A stretch of DNA of 64,000 bases from an uncultured Clostridia bacterium (lineage in GTDB: Bacteria > Bacillota > Clostridia > Christensenellales > Borkfalkiaceae), in NCBI GenBank assembly GCA_947597925.1, contig CANQFA010000004.1, positions 1-64,000 on the forward strand, in the 5' to 3' direction. The position numbers were made by a program, and so were the translations under genes. How positions within the stretch are numbered: position 1 is the stretch's first letter; every line of letters begins with the position of its first letter. This document shows, piece after piece, positions 39,975 to 50,158 of the stretch. The notes beneath the pieces are model-generated. The model made no database searches and had not been told where the DNA came from. It saw nothing but the letters and a program-made list of their open reading frames with translations.

Positions 39975-40797
39975 GATACCCTCCGATGGCGCGCTCAAGC
40001 TCCTCCGTCTGCCGCTTTGCCTCCTCATAGCCGATGCGGAACATGGCGTCCATGTCGGCCGCGGAGACGTCCGTCGCGAGATAGTCGTGGAGATTGGGCC
40101 GAAGCATGAAGTCGGCGGCGGCATATCCCCGCGCGCGGCAATCCTCCGTGTACTTGATGGGCATGACGACGCGGATGGCGTTTCCGAGGAGGCGGCTCAC
40201 GATGCTCTTCTCCTCATCCTTTTTCGGGAAGGCCGCGAGGTCGATCCCGACCACGAAATCCGCCCCCATCTCCCTGCATTGGTCTGCGGGAACGGCATTG
40301 GAAAAGGCGCCGTCGTAGTATTTCTTCCCCCCTATCTCCACGGCGCGGAAAAAGGGCGGGATGGCAGCAGAGGCCGTGAGCGCGCGGGGAAGGTCACCCT
40401 CGAGGATGGCGCGCCCGCAGTTGGTATCCGCCTCGGTGACCCAGGCGGCAAAGGGCTTCTTGAGATCGGAAAATCCGTCGAGATATTGCGCGAGAAAGTT
40501 CTCTGCAAAGCCGAGGTCGGCAAAGGGACGCATGAGATTGCGGGAAAATTCCCTGCGGTTGAGTCCCTCCACGATGCCCATCATGTCACCCACGGAGTAG
40601 CCCTTTGCATAGAGTGCGCCCGTGATGGCGCCGATGCTCGACCCCGCGACGACGGAAAAGGAAATGCCCGCCTCCTCAAACGCCTTGAGTGCGCCGAGGT
40701 GCGCCATCCCCTTTGCCCCGCCGCTGCCGAGCGCCAGCCCGAGCACGGGAGGCTTGCGGCGGGTGAAAAATTCTTTGATGCGGGAAAAGATGCCCAT
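39949..40797 (-). CDS. Patatin-like phospholipase family protein (second in window)
   Basis: LALGSGGAKGMAHLG, AGSSIGAITGALYA, YYDGAFSNAVP. Confidence 0.9.
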   Translation of the reverse strand: MGIFSRIKEFFTRRKPPVLGLALGSGGAKGMAHLGALKAFEEAGISFSVVAGSSIGAITGALYAKGYSVGDMMGIVEGLNRREFSRNLMRPFADLGFAENFLAQYLDGFSDLKKPFAAWVTEADTNCGRAILEGDLPRALTASAAIPPFFRAVEIGGKKYYDGAFSNAVPADQCREMGADFVVGIDLAAFPKKDEEKSIVSRLLGNAIRVVMPIKYTEDCRARGYAAADFMLRPNLHDYLATDVSAADMDAMFRIGYEEAKRQTEELERAIGGYRDRRRKKN

Positions 40798-40855
40798 AGA
40801 GATCCCTTTCGATCAGTTTGCACCGTTTGTTTCGGAAAAATTGGACGATGAGGAC

Positions 40856-40886
40856 GGAAAAGGCGCAAGGAAGTCACCCTTGCGCC
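40856..40886 (-). terminator. Rho-independent terminator after dtd
   Basis: Minus strand GGCGCAAGG gtgactt CCTTGCGCC TTTTCC. Confidence 0.75.
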
Positions 40887-40891
40887 GCCTG

Positions 40892-41329
40892 TTACAGCTC
40901 GTAGATCACGGTCACGGGACCGTCATTCAGCTGCTCGATCTGCATATCGGCGCCGAACACGCCGCCCTTAACGGGGACCCCGCACTCCTCGAGATGAGTC
41001 AGGGCGAGCTCATAGAGCGCATTTGCCCGCTCGGACTCCTCCGCTCCGTCGAAACTCGGGCGGTTGCCGCGGCGGACATCCCCATAGAGCGTGAACTGGG
41101 AGACGAGGAGCACCTCCCCTCCTATGTCACGGACCGAGCGGTTCATCTTGCCCGCCTCATCTGCAAAGACGCGGAGGTTTGCGAGCTTTTCGGCGCACTT
41201 TACGGCCTTCTCTTCGGTATCGCCCACCCCCACGCCGAAATAAACGACAAGCCCGCATCCGATTTCGGAAACGAGCTGACCGCCTGCGGTGAGGGTCGCG
41301 CGCAAAACCCGCTGCGCAACGAACTTCAT
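40892..41329 (-). CDS. dtd: D-aminoacyl-tRNA deacylase
   Basis: MKFVAQRVLRATLTAGGQ...VSQFTLYGDVRRGNRPSFDGA. Confidence 0.95.
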   Translation of the reverse strand: MKFVAQRVLRATLTAGGQLVSEIGCGLVVYFGVGVGDTEEKAVKCAEKLANLRVFADEAGKMNRSVRDIGGEVLLVSQFTLYGDVRRGNRPSFDGAEESERANALYELALTHLEECGVPVKGGVFGADMQIEQLNDGPVTVIYEL

Positions 41330-41333
41330 TCGC

Positions 41334-41897
41334 TTATACTCTCGACATGTACTCGCCGGTGCGGGTATCGATGCGGATGGTGTCGCCCTCTTCGACGAAC
41401 ATGGGGACCTGGAAGACGGCGCCCGTCTCCACCTTGGCAGCCTTGGTGACGTTCGTCGCGGTGTTGCCCTTGACGCCGGGTTCCGCCTCGATGACCTTGA
41501 GTTCCACGAAGTTTTCGGGCTCCACGGAGAAGGCCTTGTCATAGAGGAAGCGCACGGTCACGACATCGTTTTCACGGATATAGCGGAGGGCGTCCTCGAC
41601 CTGCTCGCGGTTGAGGGGGGTCATGTTGAACTCGTCGTCCATGAAGTAGTAGAACTCGCCGTCGTTATACGAATAGGTCATCTTCTTCGTCTCGACCTGC
41701 ACCGTCTCGAGCTTTGCCGTGGGGTTGAAGGTCTCATCGGAGAGGACCTGCCCCGTCACGACGTTTTTGAGGGTCGTGCGGACAAACGCCGCGCCCTTGC
41801 CCGGCTTCACGTGCTGAAATTCGACGACGGTATAGACGCCGCTCTTGTATTCGAACGTGGTGCCCTTGCGGATGTCGCCTGCCAGAATCTGTGCCAT
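41334..41897 (-). CDS. efp: Elongation factor P
   Basis: [37 protein letters not shown]. Confidence 0.96.
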   Translation of the reverse strand: MAQILAGDIRKGTTFEYKSGVYTVVEFQHVKPGKGAAFVRTTLKNVVTGQVLSDETFNPTAKLETVQVETKKMTYSYNDGEFYYFMDDEFNMTPLNREQVEDALRYIRENDVVTVRFLYDKAFSVEPENFVELKVIEAEPGVKGNTATNVTKAAKVETGAVFQVPMFVEEGDTIRIDTRTGEYMSRV

Positions 41898-41945
41898 AAA
41901 ATCTTGATCTCCTTGTGTTATACGTAGATTTTTCTTTTTCAGTCG

Positions 41946-43001
41946 TTATAAGATGATGCAGCGGCGGTCCGTCTTCTTCATGAAGGAGACCACTCTGCCG
42001 TCCTTGATGGTGACGGTGTCCTCGATGCGGATGCCCATCTTCCCCTCGAAGTAGAGCCCGGGCTCGTCCGAGAAGACCATCCCCTCTGTCAGGATGTCCT
42101 GTGAACGGGGCGAGAGAGTGGGCGATTCGTGGATCTGGAGCCCCACGCCGTGCCCCAAAGAATGGGTGAAGTACTCCGCAAGCCCCTTGCCGCGGAAATA
42201 TTCCCGCGCAATGCTGTCTGCCCGCTTGCCCGTCATGCCCGCGACGAGGCACTCCTTGACGAGTTCGTGTGCATAGAGCACCTTGGCATGCAGAAGTTTG
42301 AAGTCCTCGTGTCCGCCGTCGTCGCCGAAGAGGAAGGTGCGCGTGATGTCCGAGCAGTACCCCTCGTACTTGCATCCGAAGTCGATAAGGACGGGATCGC
42401 CGAAGGAGAGCTTCCTTGCGCCCGTCTCATAGTGGGGCATGCTGCCGTTCTCTCCGAAGGCGCAGATGGTCTCGAAGGAGACGCCCGAGGCGCCGAGACG
42501 CCGCATGTGGTACTCGAGAAGTGCCGCGGCCTCCGACTCCGTCATCCCCTCCTTGAGTTCGGGCAGGAGGGCGAGGAAGGCGTCTTCCGCGATCTCGCAG
42601 GCGCGGGCAATGCGGGAGAGCTCCTCTTCGGACTTTACGAGCATGGCGGCGCGGAGGGCGGGCATGCAGTCGCGGGTCTCATGTCCCTCCTCCTCATAGC
42701 GGCGGAGAGAGGATACCGCAGTGAAGGGATACGGGATCCCAAGCACATGATAGGGCTTCACGAAGTCGAGAGCTTCCGGGAGCGCCCCCGCTTCCACGCG
42801 GATGTCGCTCTCCGAAAACTTGCGGGCTGCCGCCTCGAAATAGCGCGGGTCGGCAAAGAGGACACACTCCTCTTCCGTGACGACGACATAGCCGTCCGTC
42901 GAGTAGAAATCGGTGAGGTATCTCCTCAGAAAATCGGTCTCGAGGAAGAGTGCCTCAGCGCCCGTCTCCGCATATATTTTGCGTAACTTCTCGCTTAGCA
43001 T
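41946..43001 (-). CDS. M24 family Xaa-Pro peptidase
   Basis: VLIDFGCKYEGYCSDITRTF, HSLGHGVGLQIHESP, EDTVTI. Confidence 0.94.
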   Translation of the reverse strand: MLSEKLRKIYAETGAEALFLETDFLRRYLTDFYSTDGYVVVTEEECVLFADPRYFEAAARKFSESDIRVEAGALPEALDFVKPYHVLGIPYPFTAVSSLRRYEEEGHETRDCMPALRAAMLVKSEEELSRIARACEIAEDAFLALLPELKEGMTESEAAALLEYHMRRLGASGVSFETICAFGENGSMPHYETGARKLSFGDPVLIDFGCKYEGYCSDITRTFLFGDDGGHEDFKLLHAKVLYAHELVKECLVAGMTGKRADSIAREYFRGKGLAEYFTHSLGHGVGLQIHESPTLSPRSQDILTEGMVFSDEPGLYFEGKMGIRIEDTVTIKDGRVVSFMKKTDRRCIIL

Positions 43002-43007
43002 ATCTTT

Positions 43008-43036
43008 ATTATACCAAATATGCTTCCGTAAGTCAA
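43008..43036 (-). promoter_or_regulatory. SigA-type promoter for peptidase-efp-dtd operon
   Basis: Minus strand TTGACT-N17-TATAAT. Confidence 0.85.
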
Positions 43037-43073
43037 CGGTTTTTTGAAAAAAGAGAGGGCTTTACGGCAAAAA

Positions 43074-43090
43074 AGGCGGACTGTCCGCCC
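43074..43090 (-). terminator. Rho-independent terminator downstream of the TIM-barrel gene
   Basis: Minus strand GGCGGACaGTCCGCC followed by TTTTTT. Confidence 0.7.
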
Positions 43091-43136
43091 GAAATGCCGC
43101 ACTTTGCGCCCGAGTTCCCGAAATTTTCGGGCAAAG

Positions 43137-43988
43137 TCATTTTTTCAGCGCGCCGTAGATATCCTTCATGGTGCGGGCGTCCTCGATCTGCGTGCCCGCG
43201 GACTCCGAGACGAGGTAGGGCTCGAGCGCGAGTTCGTGCAGGACTTCGGCAAGCGGCTCGAATTCGGGCCCATAGACGGTGTCCGCAAAGGTCAGGTGCT
43301 TGAGCTCCCCCTTCGCGCCGTATTGGATCTTGGAGAAGTGGACGTGAAAGTGCTTCATGCGCGCATAGCCGAGCCGCTCGAGCATATATTCGAGGCGGTC
43401 GCGATAGTCCCGCGCCGTCTTCAGACTCCCCTGTTCGCGGGCATTCACATGCCCGAAATCCACGCAGGGCGTAAAGACGGGGTCGATCTCGCAGAATGCC
43501 GTGATCTCCTCCACCGTGCCGATCTGGGCGATCTTTCCCATGGTCTCGGGGCAGTAGATCATGTCCTCGAGGCCGCTCTCGTAGATGGCATCGCGGAGGA
43601 CCTTGAGGCGGTCTGCCGTCCGCGCGACCGCGGCGCTCCGCGCATCCTTCCCCTGTGCGGCGGGATGGAAGACGATGCGCCGTCCTCCCATGGCACGCGC
43701 CGCCCTTGCGCTTTCCAGCACATAGCCGCAGGACTTTGCCGCCATCTCCTCATCGGGATTGGCGAAGTTGATGTAATAGGGCGCATGGACGGAGATCTCC
43801 ACCTCCGCCTCTTCAAATGCCCTGCGGATGGAGGCCGCCTTCTTTTCGGTCATCTGCACGCCGCGTCCGAAGGAATACTCGAAGCAATCGAGGCCGTATT
43901 CTCTGACGAACGCCGCCGACTCCTCGGTGTGCTCGTGCCCTGCCGCATAGAAGCTCTCGCTGTTTCCGCTCGGTCCGAATTTTATCAT
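43137..43988 (-). CDS. Endonuclease IV-like TIM-barrel protein
   Basis: SVHAPYYINFANP, RIVFHPAAQG, DFGHVNARE, HVHFSKI. Confidence 0.82.
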   Translation of the reverse strand: MIKFGPSGNSESFYAAGHEHTEESAAFVREYGLDCFEYSFGRGVQMTEKKAASIRRAFEEAEVEISVHAPYYINFANPDEEMAAKSCGYVLESARAARAMGGRRIVFHPAAQGKDARSAAVARTADRLKVLRDAIYESGLEDMIYCPETMGKIAQIGTVEEITAFCEIDPVFTPCVDFGHVNAREQGSLKTARDYRDRLEYMLERLGYARMKHFHVHFSKIQYGAKGELKHLTFADTVYGPEFEPLAEVLHELALEPYLVSESAGTQIEDARTMKDIYGALKK

Positions 43989-44887
43989 CTTTTGTCCCCT
44001 CTCAGTCTTTCGATATCCCGCATGAGCTGCGCTTTCAGCTCTTCAGCGGAAGAAAATGCCCTGATTCCGCGATAGAATTCGAGCGGATAGACGCGCACGG
44101 TCTCCCCGTACAGATCGCCCGAAAAGCCGTCGAGATGGGCCTCTGCGATCCTCTCCTCCACGCCGAATGTGGGCCGCGCGCCGAGATTGACGATACAGGG
44201 AAAATTTCCCTTCGGCGTCGCGCACAGGCCGCCGTACACCCCATCGGGCGGGAGGAGCTTCTCCTCCGCCGTGCGCAGATTGAGGGTGGGAAAGCCGTAT
44301 GTCCTGCCCACCTGCCGCCCGTGCTCCACAGTGCCCTGTATGAAATAGGCGCCGCCGAAAAAGTCCTCTTCGCGGGGACAGAGGCAGGCATTGAGTGCGG
44401 CGAGGTCCCCTCTCTTCAAAAGTTCCTTGCAGTCGGAGGCGGAGATCTTTCGCAATTTTCCGTCCTCCGCAAGGCGGGCGACCGCCCTCACGACGGTGAC
44501 GGGACAGGGGGCGAGCTCTTTGAGGAGGGTCGGGGTGCCCGCGGCATCCTTCCCGAAGCGAAAATCTTCCCCGCAGACGACAAGCCTTACGGCGAGGCGG
44601 GAAAAGAGCACATGCAGGAAATCGGCCGCCGAAGTCGCTTGGAATTCTCTCGTGAACGGAAACCCGAGGACGAAGTCCACGCCGTTCAGCGCAAAGACCG
44701 TCTCGCGTTCCGCCCGCGTGAAGAGCTCCTTTCCCTTTCCGCCGAAGAGGGAGGTGATCCCCACGGGAAGTCCGCTCCTCTTCGCCGCGGCGAGCAGGGC
44801 GCGGTGGCCGAGGTGCAGCCCGTCGAACCCGCCGAGAAGGAGGGCGCAGGGCTCTGAAAATTTTTCATCCGCGGAGAGCTTCAGCAT
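43985..44887 (-). CDS. ribF: Bifunctional riboflavin kinase/FAD synthetase
   Basis: LGGFDGLHLGHRALL; VVCGEDFRFGKDAAG; GRTYGFPTLNL. Confidence 0.94.
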   Translation of the reverse strand: MLKLSADEKFSEPCALLLGGFDGLHLGHRALLAAAKRSGLPVGITSLFGGKGKELFTRAERETVFALNGVDFVLGFPFTREFQATSAADFLHVLFSRLAVRLVVCGEDFRFGKDAAGTPTLLKELAPCPVTVVRAVARLAEDGKLRKISASDCKELLKRGDLAALNACLCPREEDFFGGAYFIQGTVEHGRQVGRTYGFPTLNLRTAEEKLLPPDGVYGGLCATPKGNFPCIVNLGARPTFGVEERIAEAHLDGFSGDLYGETVRVYPLEFYRGIRAFSSAEELKAQLMRDIERLRGDKR

Positions 44888-45729
44888 AGTTTTTTGTCGG
44901 GGCGCAAGGTCCCCTTCTCCACGATCCCCGTCCCGTAAAAGCTCCCCTCGCGGTAGATCTTATAGGTCCCGTCGGGTGCCTCTGCGGGGATGCGGACGCC
45001 GTGGAAATATCTCTCGTCCTCGACCTCCATGACCGCAAAGGGCAATACCATGTCCGTGGGTATGAGGTAATTTTGCCAATTTTCCTCGGTAAGCAAGCGA
45101 AGCGGAACGGCGTTTTCCTCTGTAAAATATCCGCTCGCGGTGCGCCGAAGCGCAGTCGTGTAGCCGAGGGTGCCGAGCTTCTCCGCGATGTCCCTTGCAA
45201 AGGAGCGGATGTACGTCCCCCCGCTGCAGACGATCTCAAACTCGAACTCGTCGGCATCGGTCTGCCCGAGGAGGGTCAGAGAGTAGATCTCCACGCGCTT
45301 TGCGGGAAGTTCGAACTCCGCGCCGCTCCGCGCGAGCTCGTAGCCGCGCTTGCCGCCGAGACAGCGGGCGCTGAACTTGGGCGGGATCTGGTCGATCGTC
45401 CCCACAAATCCGCCGAGGACGCTCTCAACCTCTTCCGCCGTCGGGACGGGGCCGCCCACCGTGACGGTCCCCTCCATGTCGAGCGTATCCGTCGTGGCGC
45501 CGAAGCGGAAGCACGCACGGTAGGTCTTCCTTTTCTTCAGAAAATAATCGAAAAGGCGCGCCGCATTTCCCACCCCTACGGGGAGCACGCCTGAAGCAAG
45601 GGGATCGAGAGTCCCCATATGCCCGCACGAAGTCTTGCCGAGTGCGGGACGGATGAGCCGCTTGACGCAGTTCACGACATAGGTAGAGGTGTCGCCGCGC
45701 AGCTTGTCGATATTCAGAAAGCCCGTCAT
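44881..45729 (-). CDS. truB: tRNA pseudouridine55 synthase
   Basis: GHMGTLDPLASGVLPVGVG; YRACFRFGATTDTLD. Confidence 0.95.
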   Translation of the reverse strand: MTGFLNIDKLRGDTSTYVVNCVKRLIRPALGKTSCGHMGTLDPLASGVLPVGVGNAARLFDYFLKKRKTYRACFRFGATTDTLDMEGTVTVGGPVPTAEEVESVLGGFVGTIDQIPPKFSARCLGGKRGYELARSGAEFELPAKRVEIYSLTLLGQTDADEFEFEIVCSGGTYIRSFARDIAEKLGTLGYTTALRRTASGYFTEENAVPLRLLTEENWQNYLIPTDMVLPFAVMEVEDERYFHGVRIPAEAPDGTYKIYREGSFYGTGIVEKGTLRPDKKLC

Positions 45730-46700
45730 AGATCCCCCGCGTGCTGCCAGATGGCATAGCGGAGCTTGTCGCAGATCTCCTCGAGATCTCCGAAGAGCAT
45801 GCACCCCGAGGCAAGGACATGCCCGCCCCCGCCGTACATTCTCGCGACGGCATTGACGTCCACCTTTCCCTTGGAACGGAAGGAGACCTTATACTGCCCC
45901 TTTCGGACCTCGAGCAGGCAGATGCTCACCTCCACGCCGTCAATGGACAGCCCAAAGTCCACGATGCCCTCCGTGGCATCCTGGTCGAGCGCATATTTTT
46001 TCAGAAGTTCGTCCGTGACGAGGGCCACGGCCACCGTGTCGTCCGAGAGGAAGCGGAGCTTCGAGACGACCTCCGCGTACATCTGCGCGCGCGCCTTCGA
46101 GCGGCGGTTCATCGACTCCACGTAGACGGTGTGGATATCCCCGCCCCCGTCGGCCGCCTTTGCCGCCGCGCGGAAGGTGTCCCCCGAGACGTCGGCATGC
46201 GAAAAACTGCCCGAATCGGTACACATGCCGAGGAGGAGCGCATCGGAGATCTCCTTGTCGAGGGTCACCCCCATCGCCTCGATGAGCTCGAGCACGTTTT
46301 CGGCATTGCTCGCCCGCTCGCGGACGAAGTTATACTGCGCGTACCGCGTATTGGAGATGTGGTGGTCGAAATTCACCGTCACCTTCCCCCGCTTTCCGAG
46401 CGCGGCGCGGAAGATCTCCTCGTGTCTTCCGAGACGGGAAATGTCGCTCGTGTCCACGGCAACGAGGGTCTCGGCATCGAGTCTGGGCGTGCGGGAAACC
46501 TCCTTCATCTCTTCGAGGAAGCAAAATCTCTCGGGCACGGGCCCCTCGTTGACCGCCTCGGCGGCAATGCCCTTTAAGGAAAGAGCGCGGCGAAGCGCCA
46601 CCGCACATCCGAGGGTATCCCCGTCGGGACGCACGTGCGTAAAGATCGTCACGCTCTTCGAATTATTTAGTACCTTTGCAATTTCTTCAATCGTCGACAT
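45726..46700 (-). CDS. DHH/DHHA1 family phosphoesterase (NrnA-like)
   Basis: HVRPDGDTLGCAVALR, VNFDHHISNTRYAQYNFV, GGGGHVLASG. Confidence 0.93.
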   Translation of the reverse strand: MSTIEEIAKVLNNSKSVTIFTHVRPDGDTLGCAVALRRALSLKGIAAEAVNEGPVPERFCFLEEMKEVSRTPRLDAETLVAVDTSDISRLGRHEEIFRAALGKRGKVTVNFDHHISNTRYAQYNFVRERASNAENVLELIEAMGVTLDKEISDALLLGMCTDSGSFSHADVSGDTFRAAAKAADGGGDIHTVYVESMNRRSKARAQMYAEVVSKLRFLSDDTVAVALVTDELLKKYALDQDATEGIVDFGLSIDGVEVSICLLEVRKGQYKVSFRSKGKVDVNAVARMYGGGGHVLASGCMLFGDLEEICDKLRYAIWQHAGDL

Positions 46701-47055
46701 CGGTTCCTTCCTTGTGCAGTCTGGAAAAGAGATCGTCCATCTTCGCGCCGTACTCGAAGCTCTTGTCGGGGAGGAAGGTGATCTCGGGCACCGTCCTCAG
46801 GCGCATGACGCGGGCGAGCTCGCGGCGGACGAAGGGCGCATTCTCCGCGATGATGCGGAGGGACTCCTCCTGCTCCCCGGCGGGCGCATAGACGCTGACA
46901 TAGACCTTCGCAGTCTTGAGGTCGGGCGCCACGATCGCCTCGGTCACGCTGATGAGCCCCTTGAGCGCGGGTTCCTTGTCCTTCAGCGGACCCGTGAGGA
47001 TGGCCGCGATCTCCTTTCGGAATTCGCTGTCCAATCGTTCTGTACGCTTGCTCAC
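46687..47055 (-). CDS. rbfA: Ribosome-binding factor A (GTG start)
   Basis: [19 protein letters not shown]; downstream of infB. Confidence 0.92.
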   Translation of the reverse strand: MSKRTERLDSEFRKEIAAILTGPLKDKEPALKGLISVTEAIVAPDLKTAKVYVSVYAPAGEQEESLRIIAENAPFVRRELARVMRLRTVPEITFLPDKSFEYGAKMDDLFSRLHKEGTDVDD

Positions 47056-49586
47056 GCGGGTTTGACCTCCTCGACGAAGTAGCACTCGATGAGGTCGCCG
47101 ATGCGGACTTCGTTGAATCCCTCGATGGCGCAGCCGCACTCGAGGCCCGCCGCGACTTCCTTGACTTCGTCCTTATAGTGCTTGAGCGTCTTGGCATTGC
47201 CCTCGACGATCATGATGTTGTCGCGGTAGATGCGCAGTTTTCCGCCGCGCATGAGCCTTCCCTCTATGACGAGACAGCCCGCCACGACGCCCACGCCCGA
47301 GACATTGAAGGTCTGCCGCACTTCGGCCTTTCCGATGAGCGTCTCCTTGTACTTGGGTGCGAGCATGCCCTTGAGCATGGCCTCCATCTCGTCAAGAAGT
47401 TCATAGATGATGCGATACATGCGGACCTCGACGCGGGCGCGCTCGGCGAGCGTCTTTGCCTTGGCGTCGGGACGCACGTTAAAGCCGATGATGAGTGCCT
47501 TGGAGGACTCGGCGAGGGAGACGTCGCTCTCGGTGATGGCACCCGCCGCGGCGCGGATGACATTGACCCGCACCTCGTCGTTGGTGAGCTTTTCCACGGA
47601 GGCGCGGACGGCCTCCACGGAGCCCTGCACATCTGCCTTGATGATGACATTGAGATTCTTCAGCATGCCCTCTTCGGCCGCCTTGAACATGTCTTCGAAG
47701 GAGACCTTGCCGCGGTCCTGCACGAGGGATTCGCGCTGCTTATTTTTGCGCTCCTCCTGTACCTTCTTCATGAGGGATGCCTCGACCGCGAAGATGGCGT
47801 CGCCCGCATTCGGGACGTCTTCGAGGCCGAGCACGGAGACCGCAGTGGAGGGACCAGCCTCCTTGACCGATCTTCCCTGATCGTCGAACATCGCACGGAC
47901 GCGCCCCATCGTCGTTCCCGAGATGAGATTGTCCCCCGTGCGGAGGGTCCCGTTCTGGACGAGCACGCTCGCCATGGGGCCCTTGCCCTTGTCGAGTTTC
48001 GCCTCGATGACCACGCCCTTTGCCTTTCGGTCGGGATTGGCGCGCAGTTCCTGCATCTCTGCCTGAAGGTAGATGCTCTCGAGAAGCTCGGGGACGCCGT
48101 CGCCCGTCTTTGCGGAGACGGGTACGACGATGACGTCGCCGCCCCACTCCTCGGGCACGAGATTGTAGTTCATGAGCCCCTGCTTCACCTTGTCGGGGAA
48201 GACATTGGGCTTATCCATCTTATTCATCGCCACGATGATGGGGACGCCTGCGGCCTTTGCATGGTCGATCGCCTCCACCGTCTGCGGCATGATGCCGTCA
48301 TCCGCGGCGACGACGAGCACCACGATATCGGTCACCTGTGCCCCGCGCGCACGCATGGCGGTGAATGCCGCATGCCCCGGCGTGTCGATAAAGGTGATCT
48401 TCCTGTCGCCGTCAAGCGTCACGGTATAGGCACCGATGCTCTGGGTGATGCCTCCCGCCTCCCCGGCGGTGACATTGGATTTGCGGATATAGTCGAGCAG
48501 GGAGGTCTTGCCGTGGTCGACATGCCCCATGACGGTGACGACGGGCGCGCGGACGACGAGGCTGGCCTCTTCATCGGCGCCGTGCTCCTCGATGAGCACC
48601 TCCTCTGCCGTCTTCTCGGGTCTGTATTCGAGGTCGATGCCCATCTCGAGCGCCATAAACGCGGCGCTGTCGTAGTCCACCGATTCATTGACCGTCTTCA
48701 TGATGCCCTCTTTGAAGAGGCGCTTGGTGATCTCCGCGGCGGAGATGCCGAGTTTCTCCGAGAGGACCTTGATGGGGATCTCGCGGGTGGTCACGACGGC
48801 ATGGTCGATATGGACGGTCTGCGTCTCCTTGCGGACCTTCTTGCCGAAGCGCGCCTTTCTGTATCCGCTCTCGCGGTCGAAATCGCTGATGCTCGCCCCC
48901 TGCTGGCGCTGAAGAGCACGCTTGTTGACGGGCCCGCGCGACTTCTCCACATAGGTCTTTTCAAACTTTTTCGCCGTGTCCCGTCTGGGTGCGGGAGCGG
49001 GTGCGGGGATGGGTCTGGGAGGACGTGCCCCTGTGCCCATGGGCGGTCTCGGTCCCATGGGTCTTGTCGCTGCGGGACGATTCCCCGCTGCGCCGCTCTG
49101 GGGACGCGACGGGATATAGGTAGGACGCTGCTGGGGACGTTCCGGACGGAAAGTGCGGGGCTGCTGAGGCTGCTGCGCCCCTGCCTGCGGGCGGGATTGC
49201 GGCGCCTGTGCCTGCGGCTTTTCGGGACGAGGCGGACGTGCGGCGGGCTTTGCGGGCTCGCTCTTCTTCTCCTCGGAAGATGCCTTCTCGCGCTCCTTTT
49301 CTTCGGCGCGGGCAGCCTCCTCTTCGGCGCGCTTCGATTCCTGCTCCGCTTTGATACGAGCAGCTTCCTCTTCGGCGCGTCTTGCCTCCTCGGCGAGGCG
49401 CTGCTCTTCCTCCTTGCGCTTTGCCTCCTCTTCGGCGCGCCGCTTCGCCGCGGCCGCCTCGAAGTCGCCGAGGCGCTTTAAGATATCGGAGAGCTTCTTC
49501 TCGTTCGCCGAGATCGCCTCCTTGAGCGCGGCAGTTGCCTTGTCCTTGGGCAATGCCCCTAATTTTTCAAGATTGTCATATGCCAT
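47052..49586 (-). CDS. infB: Translation initiation factor IF-2
   Basis: [19 protein letters not shown]; low-complexity N-terminus; [22 protein letters not shown]. Confidence 0.97.
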   Translation of the reverse strand: MAYDNLEKLGALPKDKATAALKEAISANEKKLSDILKRLGDFEAAAAKRRAEEEAKRKEEEQRLAEEARRAEEEAARIKAEQESKRAEEEAARAEEKEREKASSEEKKSEPAKPAARPPRPEKPQAQAPQSRPQAGAQQPQQPRTFRPERPQQRPTYIPSRPQSGAAGNRPAATRPMGPRPPMGTGARPPRPIPAPAPAPRRDTAKKFEKTYVEKSRGPVNKRALQRQQGASISDFDRESGYRKARFGKKVRKETQTVHIDHAVVTTREIPIKVLSEKLGISAAEITKRLFKEGIMKTVNESVDYDSAAFMALEMGIDLEYRPEKTAEEVLIEEHGADEEASLVVRAPVVTVMGHVDHGKTSLLDYIRKSNVTAGEAGGITQSIGAYTVTLDGDRKITFIDTPGHAAFTAMRARGAQVTDIVVLVVAADDGIMPQTVEAIDHAKAAGVPIIVAMNKMDKPNVFPDKVKQGLMNYNLVPEEWGGDVIVVPVSAKTGDGVPELLESIYLQAEMQELRANPDRKAKGVVIEAKLDKGKGPMASVLVQNGTLRTGDNLISGTTMGRVRAMFDDQGRSVKEAGPSTAVSVLGLEDVPNAGDAIFAVEASLMKKVQEERKNKQRESLVQDRGKVSFEDMFKAAEEGMLKNLNVIIKADVQGSVEAVRASVEKLTNDEVRVNVIRAAAGAITESDVSLAESSKALIIGFNVRPDAKAKTLAERARVEVRMYRIIYELLDEMEAMLKGMLAPKYKETLIGKAEVRQTFNVSGVGVVAGCLVIEGRLMRGGKLRIYRDNIMIVEGNAKTLKHYKDEVKEVAAGLECGCAIEGFNEVRIGDLIECYFVEEVKPA

Positions 49587-49902
49587 GATCGGTCCCCTCC
49601 CCGAGGTCTCCCCCGTCCGTCGCTGCGGCGTATGCCGCCCGTGCAAGCTGCTCGTCCCGCACGGCAACCAGTTTGCAGTTTGCCTTTCCCGTGAGCTCTT
49701 CGAGCCCCTCCGTCATGACGACGGGACAGGAAAAGCGGGTGCGCAGTTTCATGATCTCCTTCACGGTATTTTGCGATGCACTGCGGTCGGCGAACAGGAC
49801 ATAGACCCTGCCGCGCGTCGCCTCGAGCGCATTGACGCCGAGGACAGCCTTGCGCGCACGCATCGCAAACCCGAGGTATGCTTTAAGTTTGGCTCTTTCC
49901 AA
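49576..49902 (-). CDS. L7Ae-family ribosomal protein-like (YlxQ), TTG start
   Basis: AYLGFAMRARKAVLGVNALEATRGRVYVLFADRSASQNT; conserved nusA-ylxR-ylxQ-infB order. Confidence 0.88.
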   Translation of the reverse strand: MERAKLKAYLGFAMRARKAVLGVNALEATRGRVYVLFADRSASQNTVKEIMKLRTRFSCPVVMTEGLEELTGKANCKLVAVRDEQLARAAYAAATDGGDLGEGTDHGI

Positions 49903-50158
49903 GGACTTCCTCCTCGATCTTTCGGTAGACGGCATCCTCCACGGGTGCCGAAAAGACCTTGGCGAGCAATTTTTTCTTTCCCAACTTGAGGACACAGCCC
50001 TCTTCGGGACAGACATAGGCGCCCCGCCCCGCGAGTTTCCCGGAGAAATCGGCATCTATCTCCCCTTCGGGCGTGCGCACGATGCGCATCATCTCCCGCT
50101 TGGGGCGTTCCCTGCGGCATGCGACGCAGGTGCGCATCGGGATCTTCTTTTCTTGCAT
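49883..50158 (-). CDS. YlxR (DUF448) RNA-binding protein
   Basis: MRTCVACRRERPKREMMRIVRT...GRGAYVCPEEGC. Confidence 0.92.
   Translation of the reverse strand: MQEKKIPMRTCVACRRERPKREMMRIVRTPEGEIDADFSGKLAGRGAYVCPEEGCVLKLGKKKLLAKVFSAPVEDAVYRKIEEEVLGKSQT

Noticed and set aside
22140-40797. Two patatin-like genes as a recent duplication
   Set aside because: Shared catalytic motifs only; overall sequences are clearly divergent, so likely separate families.
47178-49481. 767-aa plus-strand ORF antisense to infB
   Set aside because: Mirror ORF of infB (HGDDGRADD-type composition); no motif or RBS support. The same applies to 13611..15554, 31804..33309 and 7134..8663.
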